Source of the DNA: Petrosia ficiformis
Taxonomy: Eukaryota; Porifera; Demospongiae; Haplosclerida; Petrosiidae
Direction: 5' to 3'
Length of the DNA: 64,000 nucleotides
NCBI GenBank assembly: GCA_947044365.1
Contig: OX345643.1
Span: 1,452,501 to 1,516,500 of the forward strand
Shown piece after piece: positions 34,782 through 46,418 of this stretch. Below the pieces are notes generated by a model that worked only from the letters and a program-made list of their open reading frames with translations, did not search any database and was not told where the DNA came from. The translations under genes and the position numbers were made by a program. Numbering within the stretch: position 1 is the stretch's first letter; each line of letters starts with the position of its first letter.

Positions 34782-36581
34782 ATGGGAGAACAAAATGCAA
34801 TATGGAAGTTATTTGATGAGCACTATTTGTCTACACCTGATCGTACTGCACTTTATTTCAACAAGGAAGAATTTACTTATCACTGGATTTATAAAGAGGT
34901 CAAGAGAATGGAGTCTATGCTATCACATGGAGGGGTAAACCCCCATGAGGTTGTAGTATTATGTTTAACAAGCACTCCGTATCTATTTTCGTGTTTGTTA
35001 GCATGCGTTGCATTCAATGCAGTATTTTTATTGCTAGAACCTTCTCAGCCGATCGCTCATTTAAACGAAATGCTATCACTGGTGAGACCTGCTTTGGTAT
35101 TGCATGATAGTGCTTTAAACACACAACAGTTAAGTGCTCACAAACTTGTGAATATATTCGACAGTTTGTCTTCAATTTCATTACATCGTATGTCACTTTG
35201 TAAATTAAAATGCTCTGAATCTGATATAATGTATATTATATTCACTTCAGGCTCAACAGGTAGACCGAAACCCATACTAGCCTCAACATCTGGTACCTTG
35301 AATCGTTTCCAGTGGATGTGGAATGCATATCCATTCAGTAAACACGATAAGTTATGTTTTAAAACATCAGTTCATTTTGTGGACTGTATTTGGGAGTTAC
35401 TAGGTGGTCTTTTACAAGGAATACCAACATTGATTGTCAATTCAGATGATCTTACTAATCCAGACCAATTTCTTTCTCTTATGAACTATCATTCCATTAC
35501 TCGTCTTTCTCTTGTGCCTTCATATCTTTCCCTTCTCCTCTCTGTCTCAGAGACGATATCCCATCTCAATTCACTGCAAATTCTTGTTTCCGGTGGAGAA
35601 ACGTTGTCTCTTTCCTTAGCTGAGCAATTTCTATCTAAAGTTCCACAATGCCGTTTAATTAACATATATGGTTCTTCTGAAGTATGTGCCGATGTTACTT
35701 TCTTTGAGGTAACAGTGACAGGCATAGAAGAGTTAAGATTGGAACCACACCCACCTTCCTCTGTACCTATTGGATGGCCGATATTGAATATAAATACACA
35801 TATACGTCAAAGCAAAGACACAGAGGAAGGAATTGGAGAGTTAGTCATCAGTGGAGTGGGTGTGGCTAATGGTTATCTTCATAATGACAAAACAACTTCT
35901 GACAAATTTTCATTTGGTGAGTCTAAGACTTTTAAAACTGGAGATTTGGTTCGTAGGTTGTCTACAGGTGCACTTGTATGTCTAGGACGAATTGATGATC
36001 AAATTAAGGTGAGAGGTATTCGTATAGAACCATGTGAAGTTGAAGGTGCATTATTACAATGCATTGGCTCTGTAGTAGAAAGAGCTTTAGTGTGTGGCTA
36101 TGAAAAGCAAAACACTCTGGTAGCTTTTATTCAAACCTCTTCTCGTATTTCCTCTGTTCCTGTAAAATACAAAGATCATTCATATTTTCTTGATGATGAT
36201 CTCACTGCACAGATAAAGGGATCATTAAAAGATACCTTACCATCCTACCTCCTACCTTCTTTATTTATCTTCACTCACATTCTACCCACTCTCTCTTCTG
36301 GCAAGATTGATAAACGAGCTTTACCATTTCCGTCAGAAATCTTACAAACAGGGTACAATAAGAGCGAAAAATCAGATTCGGTTTTAGTCAACAAAGTTTG
36401 TGATATATTCTCAAATCTCCTAGGAGATAAAAACATCACGTGTAACTCAAATTTCTTTCATCTTGGTGGCCATTCTTTATTAGCAGTTCACTTAGTACAA
36501 CACATAAAATTGCTTGGCTATTCCATTCCATTCAGTGCAGTATTTACATGCCAAACAGTAGGATCTTTAGTGTTCAGTTAG
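34782..36581 (+). CDS. Adenylation-peptidyl carrier (A-PCP) NRPS-like protein, 599 aa
   Basis: One intronless ORF. Adenylation motifs are in order: FTSGSTGRPKP (A3 loop, ~residue 155), NIYGSSEV (A5, ~292), FKTGDLVRR (A7, ~385), GRIDDQIKVRGIRIEP (A8, ~402) and SSGKIDKRAL (A10, ~506, with the catalytic Lys). A carrier domain follows, with LGGHSLLAV and the phosphopantetheine Ser at 565. It should activate an amino or other carboxylic acid as an adenylate and load it onto its own carrier arm. In A-PCP layout it recalls the front of animal AASDH and of insect Ebony, but it has neither the PQQ propeller of AASDH nor a recognisable amine-selecting domain. The substrate cannot be read from the sequence. 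The last 34 bases overlap the next ORF in another frame. Confidence 0.85.
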   Translation: MGEQNAIWKLFDEHYLSTPDRTALYFNKEEFTYHWIYKEVKRMESMLSHGGVNPHEVVVLCLTSTPYLFSCLLACVAFNAVFLLLEPSQPIAHLNEMLSLVRPALVLHDSALNTQQLSAHKLVNIFDSLSSISLHRMSLCKLKCSESDIMYIIFTSGSTGRPKPILASTSGTLNRFQWMWNAYPFSKHDKLCFKTSVHFVDCIWELLGGLLQGIPTLIVNSDDLTNPDQFLSLMNYHSITRLSLVPSYLSLLLSVSETISHLNSLQILVSGGETLSLSLAEQFLSKVPQCRLINIYGSSEVCADVTFFEVTVTGIEELRLEPHPPSSVPIGWPILNINTHIRQSKDTEEGIGELVISGVGVANGYLHNDKTTSDKFSFGESKTFKTGDLVRRLSTGALVCLGRIDDQIKVRGIRIEPCEVEGALLQCIGSVVERALVCGYEKQNTLVAFIQTSSRISSVPVKYKDHSYFLDDDLTAQIKGSLKDTLPSYLLPSLFIFTHILPTLSSGKIDKRALPFPSEILQTGYNKSEKSDSVLVNKVCDIFSNLLGDKNITCNSNFFHLGGHSLLAVHLVQHIKLLGYSIPFSAVFTCQTVGSLVFS

Positions 36582-37660
36582 ACAGTGTGGCAATGTCTGC
36601 AGCTGTTGGTGTAGCAGCTATATTATGCGGTCTTGGAGTTGTATTTACAGAAAATTCCACAACACCAGTCGATACATTACTACATATAGTAGAAAACGTG
36701 CAATCTGCTGACTTACAACCTAATACTTTAAGCATTACGCAACTTCTTCAAGCAGAAAGTACACATGTCGATCATCAAATGCACCTCAGGGATAAGACTC
36801 ATGGTGTTATTCACGACTCATCAGTACAATGGATGAGTCAATATGACATAGCAACAGTTGGGGAATTCATCCAGAAATATATAAATGGTACGAGTAATAA
36901 AACAGTCCACGTATTAGCTACCTCACTCAATTCATCTCAATTTTCATTGGCTCTTGCTCTATTGATGAATCATGTGACAATCCATCTCCATACTACACTA
37001 GAAACAATTACGCATAAAAATATTCCTGTGTTTCTTCTCCCAACTCACTTACTTCATGCAGCAATGGATAAAATTCATATCATTCAGCCACATATATTAT
37101 GGCTTCATGGTTTTCCATCAGGGCTACGTTATATCATTGACAATATTAAAACAAGAACGTATGTCTCGCATAGTATCCTTCCAACATATTACATAATTAC
37201 TCACCATTATGAAGTATCGAGCATTAAACATATCGTGTGTGACTACTCAAGGTATCTGCCACTTGGTAGCATTTCATCCTATATTACCTGGAGATTAGTA
37301 AGTTTAGATGGTTGCCCTAAAATGGCAGGTGGTGTTGGAGTGTTTGTATGTACTTCTCCCGAAGGTGTCGAAATTCGTTCTCACTATCTTGTGAGACAAA
37401 CCGGGTTGTTAGCCGAATTTGAGCTTATTTCTATGAACTTTAGTAAAGAAAGTACTTTTGATAATACCTTAGTGTTCACTGCATTGTGTAGAAATTCTGA
37501 TATTGTCTGGTCAACATTGGAACCAGACTTGTTACGATACATCACAACTTCAAAACTATTACCACCTCAGACATTGAGAAATTACCTCTTAAAATACGTG
37601 TTCGCAAACCTCATTCCTTCAGTTATAGAACAGGTTGAGCATTTAGTTGGTACTAAATAA
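36548..37660 (+). CDS. Overlapping ORF encoding a degenerate adenylation-like domain, 370 aa
   Basis: Begins inside the end of the A-PCP ORF (34-base overlap, -1 frame). The first ATG is 36548; a second in-frame ATG at 36593 may be the real one. No database family is obvious, but landmarks align in order with the upstream adenylation domain: VAAILCGLGVVFTE with the early core, KTHGVIHDSSVQWM where the P-loop region should be, HVLATSLNSSQFSLALAL, VFLLPTHLLHA, then LPLGSISSYITWRLV, GGVGVFVCTSPEG and SHYLVRQTGLLAEF. The SGSTG loop, the YG-T/S-E motif, TGD and the A10 Lys are absent, so catalysis is unlikely. The N-terminal ~60 residues of an A domain are missing. It could be a separate protein, a frameshifted continuation, or the result of a sequence error at the junction. 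Codon usage looks like the neighbours. Confidence 0.6.
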   Translation: MPNSRIFSVQLDSVAMSAAVGVAAILCGLGVVFTENSTTPVDTLLHIVENVQSADLQPNTLSITQLLQAESTHVDHQMHLRDKTHGVIHDSSVQWMSQYDIATVGEFIQKYINGTSNKTVHVLATSLNSSQFSLALALLMNHVTIHLHTTLETITHKNIPVFLLPTHLLHAAMDKIHIIQPHILWLHGFPSGLRYIIDNIKTRTYVSHSILPTYYIITHHYEVSSIKHIVCDYSRYLPLGSISSYITWRLVSLDGCPKMAGGVGVFVCTSPEGVEIRSHYLVRQTGLLAEFELISMNFSKESTFDNTLVFTALCRNSDIVWSTLEPDLLRYITTSKLLPPQTLRNYLLKYVFANLIPSVIEQVEHLVGTK

Positions 37661-37931
37661 CATGATAGTTATTACAATATTATGTATACTTATATACTTC
37701 CATTATATACACTACTTTGCCATAGCTGGTATGTTTCTGTAATCTTTTTGCCGACATTACTTTTCTAAATGTAATTACTTTTTACTAGATGGAAATTGCC
37801 ATAGCTGGTATGTTTCTGTAATCTTTTTGTCCACTTTTTATTTTTTCAAAATGTAATTACTTCAAGTTTTACTAGATAGAAATTACAATTCTTAGCTATT
37901 ATTCTATTGTCACTGGTGCTATAATATATTT

Positions 37932-37937
37932 AATAAA
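37932..37937 (+). terminator. Poly(A) signal AATAAA after the A-PCP locus
   Basis: AATAAA about 270 bases after the stop of the second ORF and before the convergent ketohexokinase gene. The two short repeated stretches just before it (GCCATAGCTGGTATGTTTCT at about 37722 and 37799) are a local tandem duplication. Confidence 0.5.
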
Positions 37938-38699
37938 GACGAAAGAGAAATTAAAACTGTCGGCTTATTAAAATAAAATTCGATCTGATATTGCAAGTTA
38001 ATGTGCAGAAGTGTATGTACTTAAGACAACAGAAAGAAATGAGGGAAAAAAGAAACCGTTTCATGACTGGAAAAACATGTTTTTTGGCCATCATATCCAT
38101 ATTGCTTTCAAACGGAGTTAATATTTCTATTATAGTGGACTGTCAGAAGAAGCTCAGTTAATTAATGGGTATGTAAGAGTGATATACTGACTCTGTCACG
38201 TATCACGTCAGTCCACGATTCTATGACGTTACATATAGTAGTCAAGTATTACAACTCAGATGAGTACTTGACTTCCACTAATAATTAGCTTTTTTTTTGT
38301 CATAGAACATTTTACATGTAGACTGTGACATAATCATATTCAATTCTCCAATTGAAAAAATAAATCCAGATGTTTCGATAGCTATTCAGCTGTCTTCACC
38401 AGTGGTACAATAATAAAACAAATGTAACCAATAATTATATAGTAAAACGTTTTACATATATCAAGATCACACTCCTTAAACAGGGATTGCATTGCGATAA
38501 GTGTTTTCAAACCACACCCCTTCACCAAAAATGCACATATATAATTCATACACATCGCAATACTTCTATTCTTTTCTTTGGGCTGTTGACAGCCAAAAGT
38601 AGAAATACTGTAGCCACTAGGCCAGCCATACAAAGAGTGTAGCTATTCCAGATTGTTGAAAAGCAACAATGACTTGATATACATACATAATTAATTCAA

Positions 38700-41600
38700 C
38701 TAAAAATCAGGATTGTCCCATTTAATATCTGCTAGTCCTTTGTATCCATTCATCCCACATTTTGCTCCTGCCACTCGACAACCAAATGAAATAGCATCCT
38801 GTATTCCCCTCCCTGAAGCTAATTTGTGGATAACAGCTGCAATGAAGGTGTCTCCTGCTCCAAGTGTGTCAATCAGCCCCCCAGGGGGAGGAAACGATGG
38901 AGAAGAAAATAGCTGCACAAAGGGGAAGAAACAAAAAATGTAGATGTGACATTTATACTACAAGCTCATTGAAATAATTGTTATTCAGGACATAATATGT
39001 GGAATTCAGGCATGCTGAATTCATCCTGTCACTGCTTTCACCATTAAACACTATAGTCTGTTCACATTCACGATGTCCTCAAAATTATGATTTGATGACT
39101 TTATATGTAATATAGTGTATAGTTTAATGTCATAAGGTTAATACATGATTATATCTTAGGTCAGTAACGAAGCAATGGATTGAAAAAGAACATGAAAGAC
39201 TATTATATGCAGGTAAAAAGATTGTTGGATATTCCAAACTAAAGTTATGAACAGTTTTCTGAGGTCATGGCGATTGTGAATGACCTTTAGTACACTACAC
39301 ACTACACCAGATTGAAAACTATAATTTTGACTTTTAATTCACAACCTTTCTCTCTCTCTGTCTCTCTCTGTCTCTCTTTCTCTGATGGGCCAGCCCCTTT
39401 GCATAGAGATGAAGGGTCTGGTAGCACACATACAGAAGTATATGGCAAATGTTAGCTTTTCATGTTCCTCATGTCAGAGGCATAGAGACATTGAAATAGA
39501 GATATAGTCTGGTAGGCTAGCACCTTTAAAGGGTCTAGTGACACACATACAAGTGAGTTGTGCAAGTGGAATTTGATTACATTTTAGTACTAGGTTAAGT
39601 GCACACAGTGACTTCATTAAAGGAAAGGAATCTTCCAATAATCAAACACTTATTCTCAAAAGTTATTCTACCATTTCGCACAAAAAGCCAACAAAATTTG
39701 ATATCTACGATGCTTGCCAATTTCATTGGCTAACTCTACAAATGACGAGCATTAGGTCAAAATCATTTTGCATGTTTAAACTAATTATCTACCTGTCCAG
39801 CTGAATCAATTGCGACTGCACCTTCTTCTCCCCATGGGCATATCAATATGGCCCTGAAATAAAATTTATAAATATAATTAATTTCTTCATTATTTCTGTC
39901 CTTACCCATCCTTACATTTTCCTTGGATACCAAGACATAGATCCTTAGCATTTTTGTAACCATAGTGACAAGCATATTCTTTACTCACAAATAGAACATC
40001 AGCTAAAGGAATAAGAGATTCCTGGTTTTTCTTTTTCTCAATCTCGATGCTAATGGTAATTTTACGATGAGTGGATTTTAGACTGTTGTTGTGTTCTCTA
40101 ACTGTAGATATCATTTTAGAAACTTCAACTAAATTTCTTCCCTTTGAACGAAAAATAATTTAGGTGTGATTGACAGATAAAGAAATATGGATGGACAGAT
40201 GACTGAATGAACAAACGGTAGAAGATTGACAGATAAAGAAATATGGATGGATGGACGACTGAATGAACAAATGGTAGAAGATTGACGGATAAAGAAATAT
40301 GGATGGATGGACGACTGAATGAACAAATGGGATGGATGGACGACTGAATGAACAAATGGTAGAAGATTGACAGATAAAGAAATATGGATGGATGGACGAC
40401 TGAATGAACAAATGGTAGAAGATTGACAGATAAAGAAATATGGATGGATGGACGACTGAATGAACAAATGGTAGAAGATTGACGGATAAAGAAATATGGA
40501 TGGATGGACGACTGAATGAACAAATGGTAGAAGATTGACAGATAAAGAAATATGGATGGATGGATGGACGACTGAATGAACAAACGGTAGAAGATTGACG
40601 GATAAAGAAATATGGATGGATGGACGACTGAATGAACAAATGGTAGAAGATCGACAGATAAAGAAATATGGATGGACAGATGACTGAATGAACAAATGGT
40701 AGAAGATTGACAGATAAAGAAATATGGATGGATGGACGACTGAATGAACAAATGATAGAAGATTGACAGATAAAGAAATATGGATGGATGGACGACTGAA
40801 TGAACAAATGGTAGAAGATTGACGGATAAATTTGATTATGAATATATAAACAGATGTATAGATATATGGACAGATTATTGATCATTCATCTGACATAGTT
40901 GCTCAGTATTCAACCATTTAAATACATATAGGAACATTATCTGCTCATTCTAGAGGCATAGACGTAGGTTCTCATTTTTAGATGTGGCCAATGAATTAAT
41001 TAATTAACTATGTATATTCAAAAAAGCAATGAGTCTAGTTTAAGTATGAAAATAATGAATGCTTTTTTAGTTCTAGTTATAGTTTGACTTTTATCAAATA
41101 TTTAGTTATACTTATTGTTAATTAATAATTTTTAGTTAGTTAACTAACTTAAAGTTCCCATTTTTAGCCTTTTTTCATTTTAGTTAGTTATAGTGACACG
41201 AGTCATTCGTCTGACGTAGTTGAGCTAATGGGCCCCAAGATTCTAAATTAAAACAAAAAGTGTGGTTTGAGATATTTTCAGTCACAACTATTAAAGTGGC
41301 ACTTGTAATTAAGGGGTTTAATTAAACCTAACACACAACACCTGGATCCACTACTATCGTCATGGTTACCAAGTTTCATTGGCTGCATTTAAAAATAAGC
41401 CATTTATTCAAAATTGATGTGCTAATAATATTTGATGTATGACGTTATGAATAGATGAGTAAATACATTTGTTTGGAATACAAAGTATATGTATTATAAT
41501 TATGTACTTCAAAATGAATCCATAAATATTTTGATAAATCAATCTTTAAAAAATCGTCGTGAATTAATTCAGGAATATTTCTAAATAGAATAAAATAATG

Positions 41601-42167
41601 AAGCAATAATTTGTTGTATATAAATGTATCCGGGAAAACTAGCACTATGTTATTTAATTTATGAGGAAGACATTTGCTCCCTTTTGCGATACATCAGCAG
41701 CACAAGATTATGAAAGTGCCAGAGGACACATGTATGTTTACAAACAAGTAACTCTAAAATTCACCTGTAATGTACTATTGTCCTTGAGCCATTTTTTGTA
41801 TTGAGTACTACATATGAAGTTGGGAGCCTGTATTGTGGGTGTGTCACACAGTGGGTGTGGTTTACACCAAACTGATCGAACTCGGAAAGTACAAAGCTAA
41901 AATTACCAAAAATGATATTAATGTGCATAGACTACAGGATCTGACTTACTCAGTTTCCATACCACTGCCCAAGGTACCAAGAAATTCGCAATTTTCTCCT
42001 CTGAGCATGCGCAGTACGCAAGAAGTATTAGCGCAATTTCCTCCTTTACTCCACTTCTGTTTTATTGCTCTGATATCTTCATCTTCCGTTGGGTAATGGT
42101 CGCAGTAGTTGATGATGTCCAAACACACATTACCCACACACAAAACCGATTCTCCACTTTCAGCCAT
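38700..42167 (-). CDS. KHK: Ketohexokinase (fructokinase, pfkB family), 310 aa
   Basis: Six coding exons in gene order: 42167-41950, 41896-41765, 41580-41508, 40141-39906, 39853-39793, 38912-38700; 933 nt, stop TAG. Human KHK is 298 aa. Matching stretches: SVLCVGNVCLDIINYCDHYP, KWSKGGNCANTSCVL, KNGSRTIVHY, LSKYLWIHFEGRNLVEVSKM, ADVLFVSKEYACHYGY, ICPWGEEGAVAI and the pfkB signature DTLGAGDTFIAAVI with the catalytic Asp, then GCRVAGAKCGMNGYKGL. It phosphorylates fructose to fructose-1-phosphate in the cytosol using ATP. The 3920-41500 intron region holds a 56-bp minisatellite (40170-40830) and the 3' intron a family-C element. The start codon is 63 bases from that of ALG6, on the opposite strand. 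Confidence 0.97.
39056..39289. mobile_element. MITE-like element, family C, copy 2
   Basis: GTCTGTTCACATTCACGATG at the left and GATTGTGAATGACCTTTAG at the right are inverted relatives. The interior shares GTCATAAGGTTAATACATGA with the copies at 9231 and 44223. Sits in the last KHK intron. Confidence 0.7.
40170..40830. repeat. ~56-bp minisatellite in a KHK intron, about 12 copies
   Basis: Units contain GACTGAATGAACAAATGGTA, GATTGACAGATAAAGAAATA and TGGATGGATGGAC. It starts some 30 bases before the acceptor (minus sense) of exon 40141-39906. Three overlapping minus-strand ORFs (188-241 aa) are open because the unit has no stops in any phase; they are not genes. Confidence 0.97.
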
Positions 42168-42230
42168 TTTGCTACTATGAATATTAGATCACAAGACATC
42201 ATGAATAATGTATTATAATTAAAAGTATCC
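42168..42230. promoter_or_regulatory. 63-bp divergent promoter of KHK and ALG6
   Basis: Start codons of KHK (minus, 42167) and ALG6 (plus, 42231) are separated by 63 AT-rich bases with no introns, so both transcripts must start within or across this interval. An NRF1-like CTGAGCATGCGCAGT lies at 42001-42015, inside KHK exon 1, and may be part of the control region. Confidence 0.6.
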
Positions 42231-42778
42231 ATGTATAGCAGTACTTTCCTTCACTCTCTTCCAAGCCTCAAATCCAAGAAACAAATATGTGCTGTAGGAA
42301 TGTGTCTATGTATAGCAGCCATATTACTGAGACTTGCTGTAGGTCTTTACTCTTACTCAGGTTAGATACAAATTGAATCAACTATAATCAAGTTATATAT
42401 AGGCCTATATAATAATTATAATTATCTTGTTATATTCAGGTGCAGCTCAGTCTCCAATGTTTGGTGATTATGAAGCTCAACGACATTGGATGGAAATCAC
42501 GTTTCATCTTCCCCCATCACAATGGTACTGTTAAACATGATTTATTATGTATACATGTATTCATCAGTTCATCCCTCACATAAGCATATCGTCTTTGCAC
42601 TTCTCTTTATAATCTATCCATACTTATGTAGGTTTGTTATGTGGAAGTGGTGTTTAATTTTATTACCATCCTAATCTTGTTTTTGTCCTTTTTGGTTTTG
42701 ATATCAGTACATACCCTTTCATTTTTTTTAAATGTTATATAATTATAATATATATACATAATTATATATAATTATATA

Positions 42779-42809
<31 letters not shown>

Positions 42810-42826
42810 ATATTATTATACTATAG

Positions 42827-42867
<41 letters not shown>

Positions 42868-45800
42868 TAATTTATACATATATATCTATATATATATTAT
42901 ATATTATACTATAATTTGTCCCATTCACATATTGGGCACTTCTTGATATAACTTAATTACAGCATATAAAATCCTGGCAGTTGAGTTGAGAGGGTAGCTT
43001 TGGTTTTCTATTTATAGTAACAAATGCTTTCTATTTATAGTAACAAATGCATTCTATTTATAGTAGCAAACGCATTCTATTTATAGTAACAAATGCATTC
43101 TATTTTTAGTAGCAAACGCATTCTATTTATAGTAACAAATGCTTTCTATTTATAGTAACAAATGCATTCTATTTTTAGTAGCAAACGCATTCTATTTATA
43201 GTAACAAATGCTTTCTATTTATAGTAACAAATGCATTCTATTTATAGTAGCAAACGCATTCTATTTATAGTAACAAATGCTTTCTATTTATAGTAACAAA
43301 TGCTTTCTATTTATAGTAGCAAACGCATTCTATTTATAGTAACAAATGCTTTCTATTTATAGTAACAAATGCTTTCTATTTATAGTAACAAATGCATTCT
43401 ATTTATAGTAACAAACGCATTCTATTTATAGTAACAAATGCTTTCTATTTATAGTAACAAATGCTTTCTATTTATAGTAGCAAAACTAGCAATTGTTAGA
43501 AACTGCAGAAATATCATTCATTAAACTACATAGGAGTAGAAACAGGGGGACAGGGTGAGACCAGGGGCTGTGCCCACTGTTCTATTCCTATGCTAGTATT
43601 ATTATGCTCATTTTCCACTCAACTTCAGTAAAGGGGACAGTTTTGTGTTTATTCACATTGTAGGTATATAAACACATCTGATAATGATTTGTTATACTGG
43701 GGTCTGGATTATCCTCCTCTGACTGCTTATCATAGCTGGATCCTTGGTGCTATGTATGTATGATTTTCTAATCTTGTATCTGTCTATCCATCTCTCCTAT
43801 TTGTCAATTTATTCATATCTATCCATTCATTGATCCCTATCTATCTATCTATCCATCTATCTACATTGTATCTATCCATCCATCTGCCCATATTTTCATC
43901 CCTATCTATCTATCCATCCATCTATCTAAAAGTATCTATCTATTCATTCATCCATTTATCCCTGTATATCCAGCCATCTATCCCATCTCTCTATCCATCC
44001 CTCCATCCATCAACCTTTTTGTCTACAATCCATCAAACTATTCATCCATCCATCTAATAACCTGTTCATTTACATGTATACATAATATAATATTCACCTC
44101 CAGATCTCATTGGTTAAATCCTGAATGGGTTGCTCTAGGTGAATCTAGAGGACATGAGAGTTATGAACACAAACTCTTTATGCGTTACACAGGTAAAGAC
44201 TGTAATTAACAACATGTATATAAAGTCTGTTCACATTCACATTGACCTCAAAATTAGTGTATATATGTAGTTTAATGTCGTAAGGTTAATACATGATTAT
44301 ACTGTAACTCAATAATGACGTATATAATGGATTGAAATTTGACATACACAAAAAAAGAATGGGAAGGACTATTATATGCTACTGGTGAAAGTAAAAGATT
44401 GTTGGTCATTCCAAACTAAAGTTATGAAAATTGTTTTGAGGTCAAGGTGAACGTGAATGACCTGACCTTTAAAAACATCATAATGACTGCAGAGGTGTGG
44501 AAACATTGAGCCAACTGCCGGACATTTTGACCTATTTTCACCACTCTTGTCCTGCTCCCCATATACTTTGTATACAGTTCAGTTTCAATTTATTGGACAT
44601 TCACTAGACATTCACTGCATGACAGGCTGTTTCCACACCCCTAACTGAATGTTACTAATTCTTAGATCTTGTAAATAGTCAGGCCCATAGACAGGGGTTC
44701 ATTTAACCCCTATAGTCAATGGTTCAATCAAACCCCTTTAGTACATTAGAAATGTATTATACACATGTATAATATTCATTGTAATTCTCTTCATGTTTAG
44801 TTCTGTTTGGTGATGTTTTGATATTTTTTCCTGCCATTTTGACATTTGTATGTATAGTATATCGTGTTCTGTCTCCTGGTGACAAGGTACTGTCTGATAA
44901 CATCCCGTTTAACTATCTATTTAGAATGTATCTATTTCATAACTCATCTATCTGTCCATTTATCCATTCATCTGCTTATCCATCCAACCATCCATCTAAC
45001 CATTTGACCATCCATCGATCCATCTATTCACCCATCCATTCATCCACCAACCTACCAATCCATTCATCCACCAACCTACCAATCCATCCATCCATTCATC
45101 CATCTATCCATCCATCAATATACGTGTAATGCATTCATCCATCCATCCATCCATCCATCCATCCATCCTTATATATTGCATTCATTTATCTGTCTATCCA
45201 TCCATCCATCCATCCATCCATCCATCCATCTATCCATCGATCCATCCATCCCTCTATCCATCCATCCATCCACCCATCCATTCATCCATCTATCTTTCCA
45301 TTCATCCATCTATCTATTCACAATTCCTCTCCCCTCTCCTCTCAGTTGTGTACGTGTTTTCTTCTCCTCATATCTCCGGGACTCATTCTAATAGATCATG
45401 GTCACTTTCAGTACAACTCAATTAGTCTAGGATTAACTTTATGGGGTGTCATTGCTGCTATCACCAGACGTAATCTGATATGTTGTGTGGCATTCAGTTT
45501 AGCTCTCAACTACAAGCAAATGGAACTGTATCATGCATTACCTTTCTTTTGTTTCTTACTAGGAAGAGCATTACAGCATAATAAATGGTGGGTAGATGAC
45601 TGAACAGCAGTGTTTTTGATAAACTTATATGGTGCACCATTGGCCCAAAGAGCTTCTTATTAGTCACAGCACAGTTGTCTCTTTGGGCCAGATGGCACAG
45701 TTAATTATGATTATATTAACAGTATTAACTCTTTGTCAATTGGCTCAAGATATATTCCCAATGACGCACACACTAAACATTATTGAGCTAATTTGGCCCA

Positions 45801-46383
45801 TGCTTCAAGACTTATCAAAAACCTGTGCTGAACATATAATATGATCATAATTCTCTCTCATACCCACACCAACCCACACACACACTCACACCCACCCACA
45901 CACATACTCACTCATTTTTATTCAGGTTTTGGAAGGTTCTTCAGTATGGGATATATGTCATCACAACATTTATTATATGGTATAGTACTTTGTGTATTTA
46001 TTATAGCTTTTGTAGAACTACATATTCGTCTTCTCTGCAGCTGGTTGCCTTTTATTTATAGCCCTCCAATAATCCTACAAGTGTTACACAGACTGTTTCC
46101 ATTTGCTAGAGGCATTTATGAAGTATGTATGTACGTATGTACTTATGTATGTATGTATGTATGTATGTATGTATGTATGTATGTATGTATGTACATGTAT
46201 GTATGTATGTATGTATATATGTACTTATGTAAGTATGTATATATGTACTTATGTATGTATGTATGTATGTATGTATGTATGTATGTATGTATGTATGTAC
46301 ATATACATGTATGTATGTATGTACGGATGTATGTATGCATGTATGTATGTATGTACACGTATATGTATGTATGTATGTACATG

Positions 46384-46418
<35 letters not shown>

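Noticed and set aside
34782..37660. Recent transfer of a bacterial operon
   Set aside because: Two intronless overlapping ORFs look bacterial, but a leader intron (34709-34760), AT-rich codon use like the neighbours, no ribosome-binding site pattern and degeneracy of the second ORF argue against a recent transfer. An ancient transfer cannot be excluded.
38382..38633. 83-aa minus ORF between the A-PCP locus and KHK
   Set aside because: No recognisable domain, rich in Ile/Cys, no splice or start context. Perhaps a repeat remnant, but I see nothing that supports a gene.
40125..40885. Three overlapping minus ORFs (188-241 aa), Ser/Phe/His-rich
   Set aside because: Products of the 56-bp minisatellite in a KHK intron; no domain, no codon signal.
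41833..42096. Plus-strand 87-aa ORF
   Set aside because: Antisense to KHK exons 1 and 2, which match the family residue by residue.
45926..46122. Frameshift in ALG6
   Set aside because: An apparent frame change is fully explained by a 61-bp intron (45980-46040) with good GT and CAG ends; the join gives the conserved Cys-Trp-Leu-Pro-Phe.
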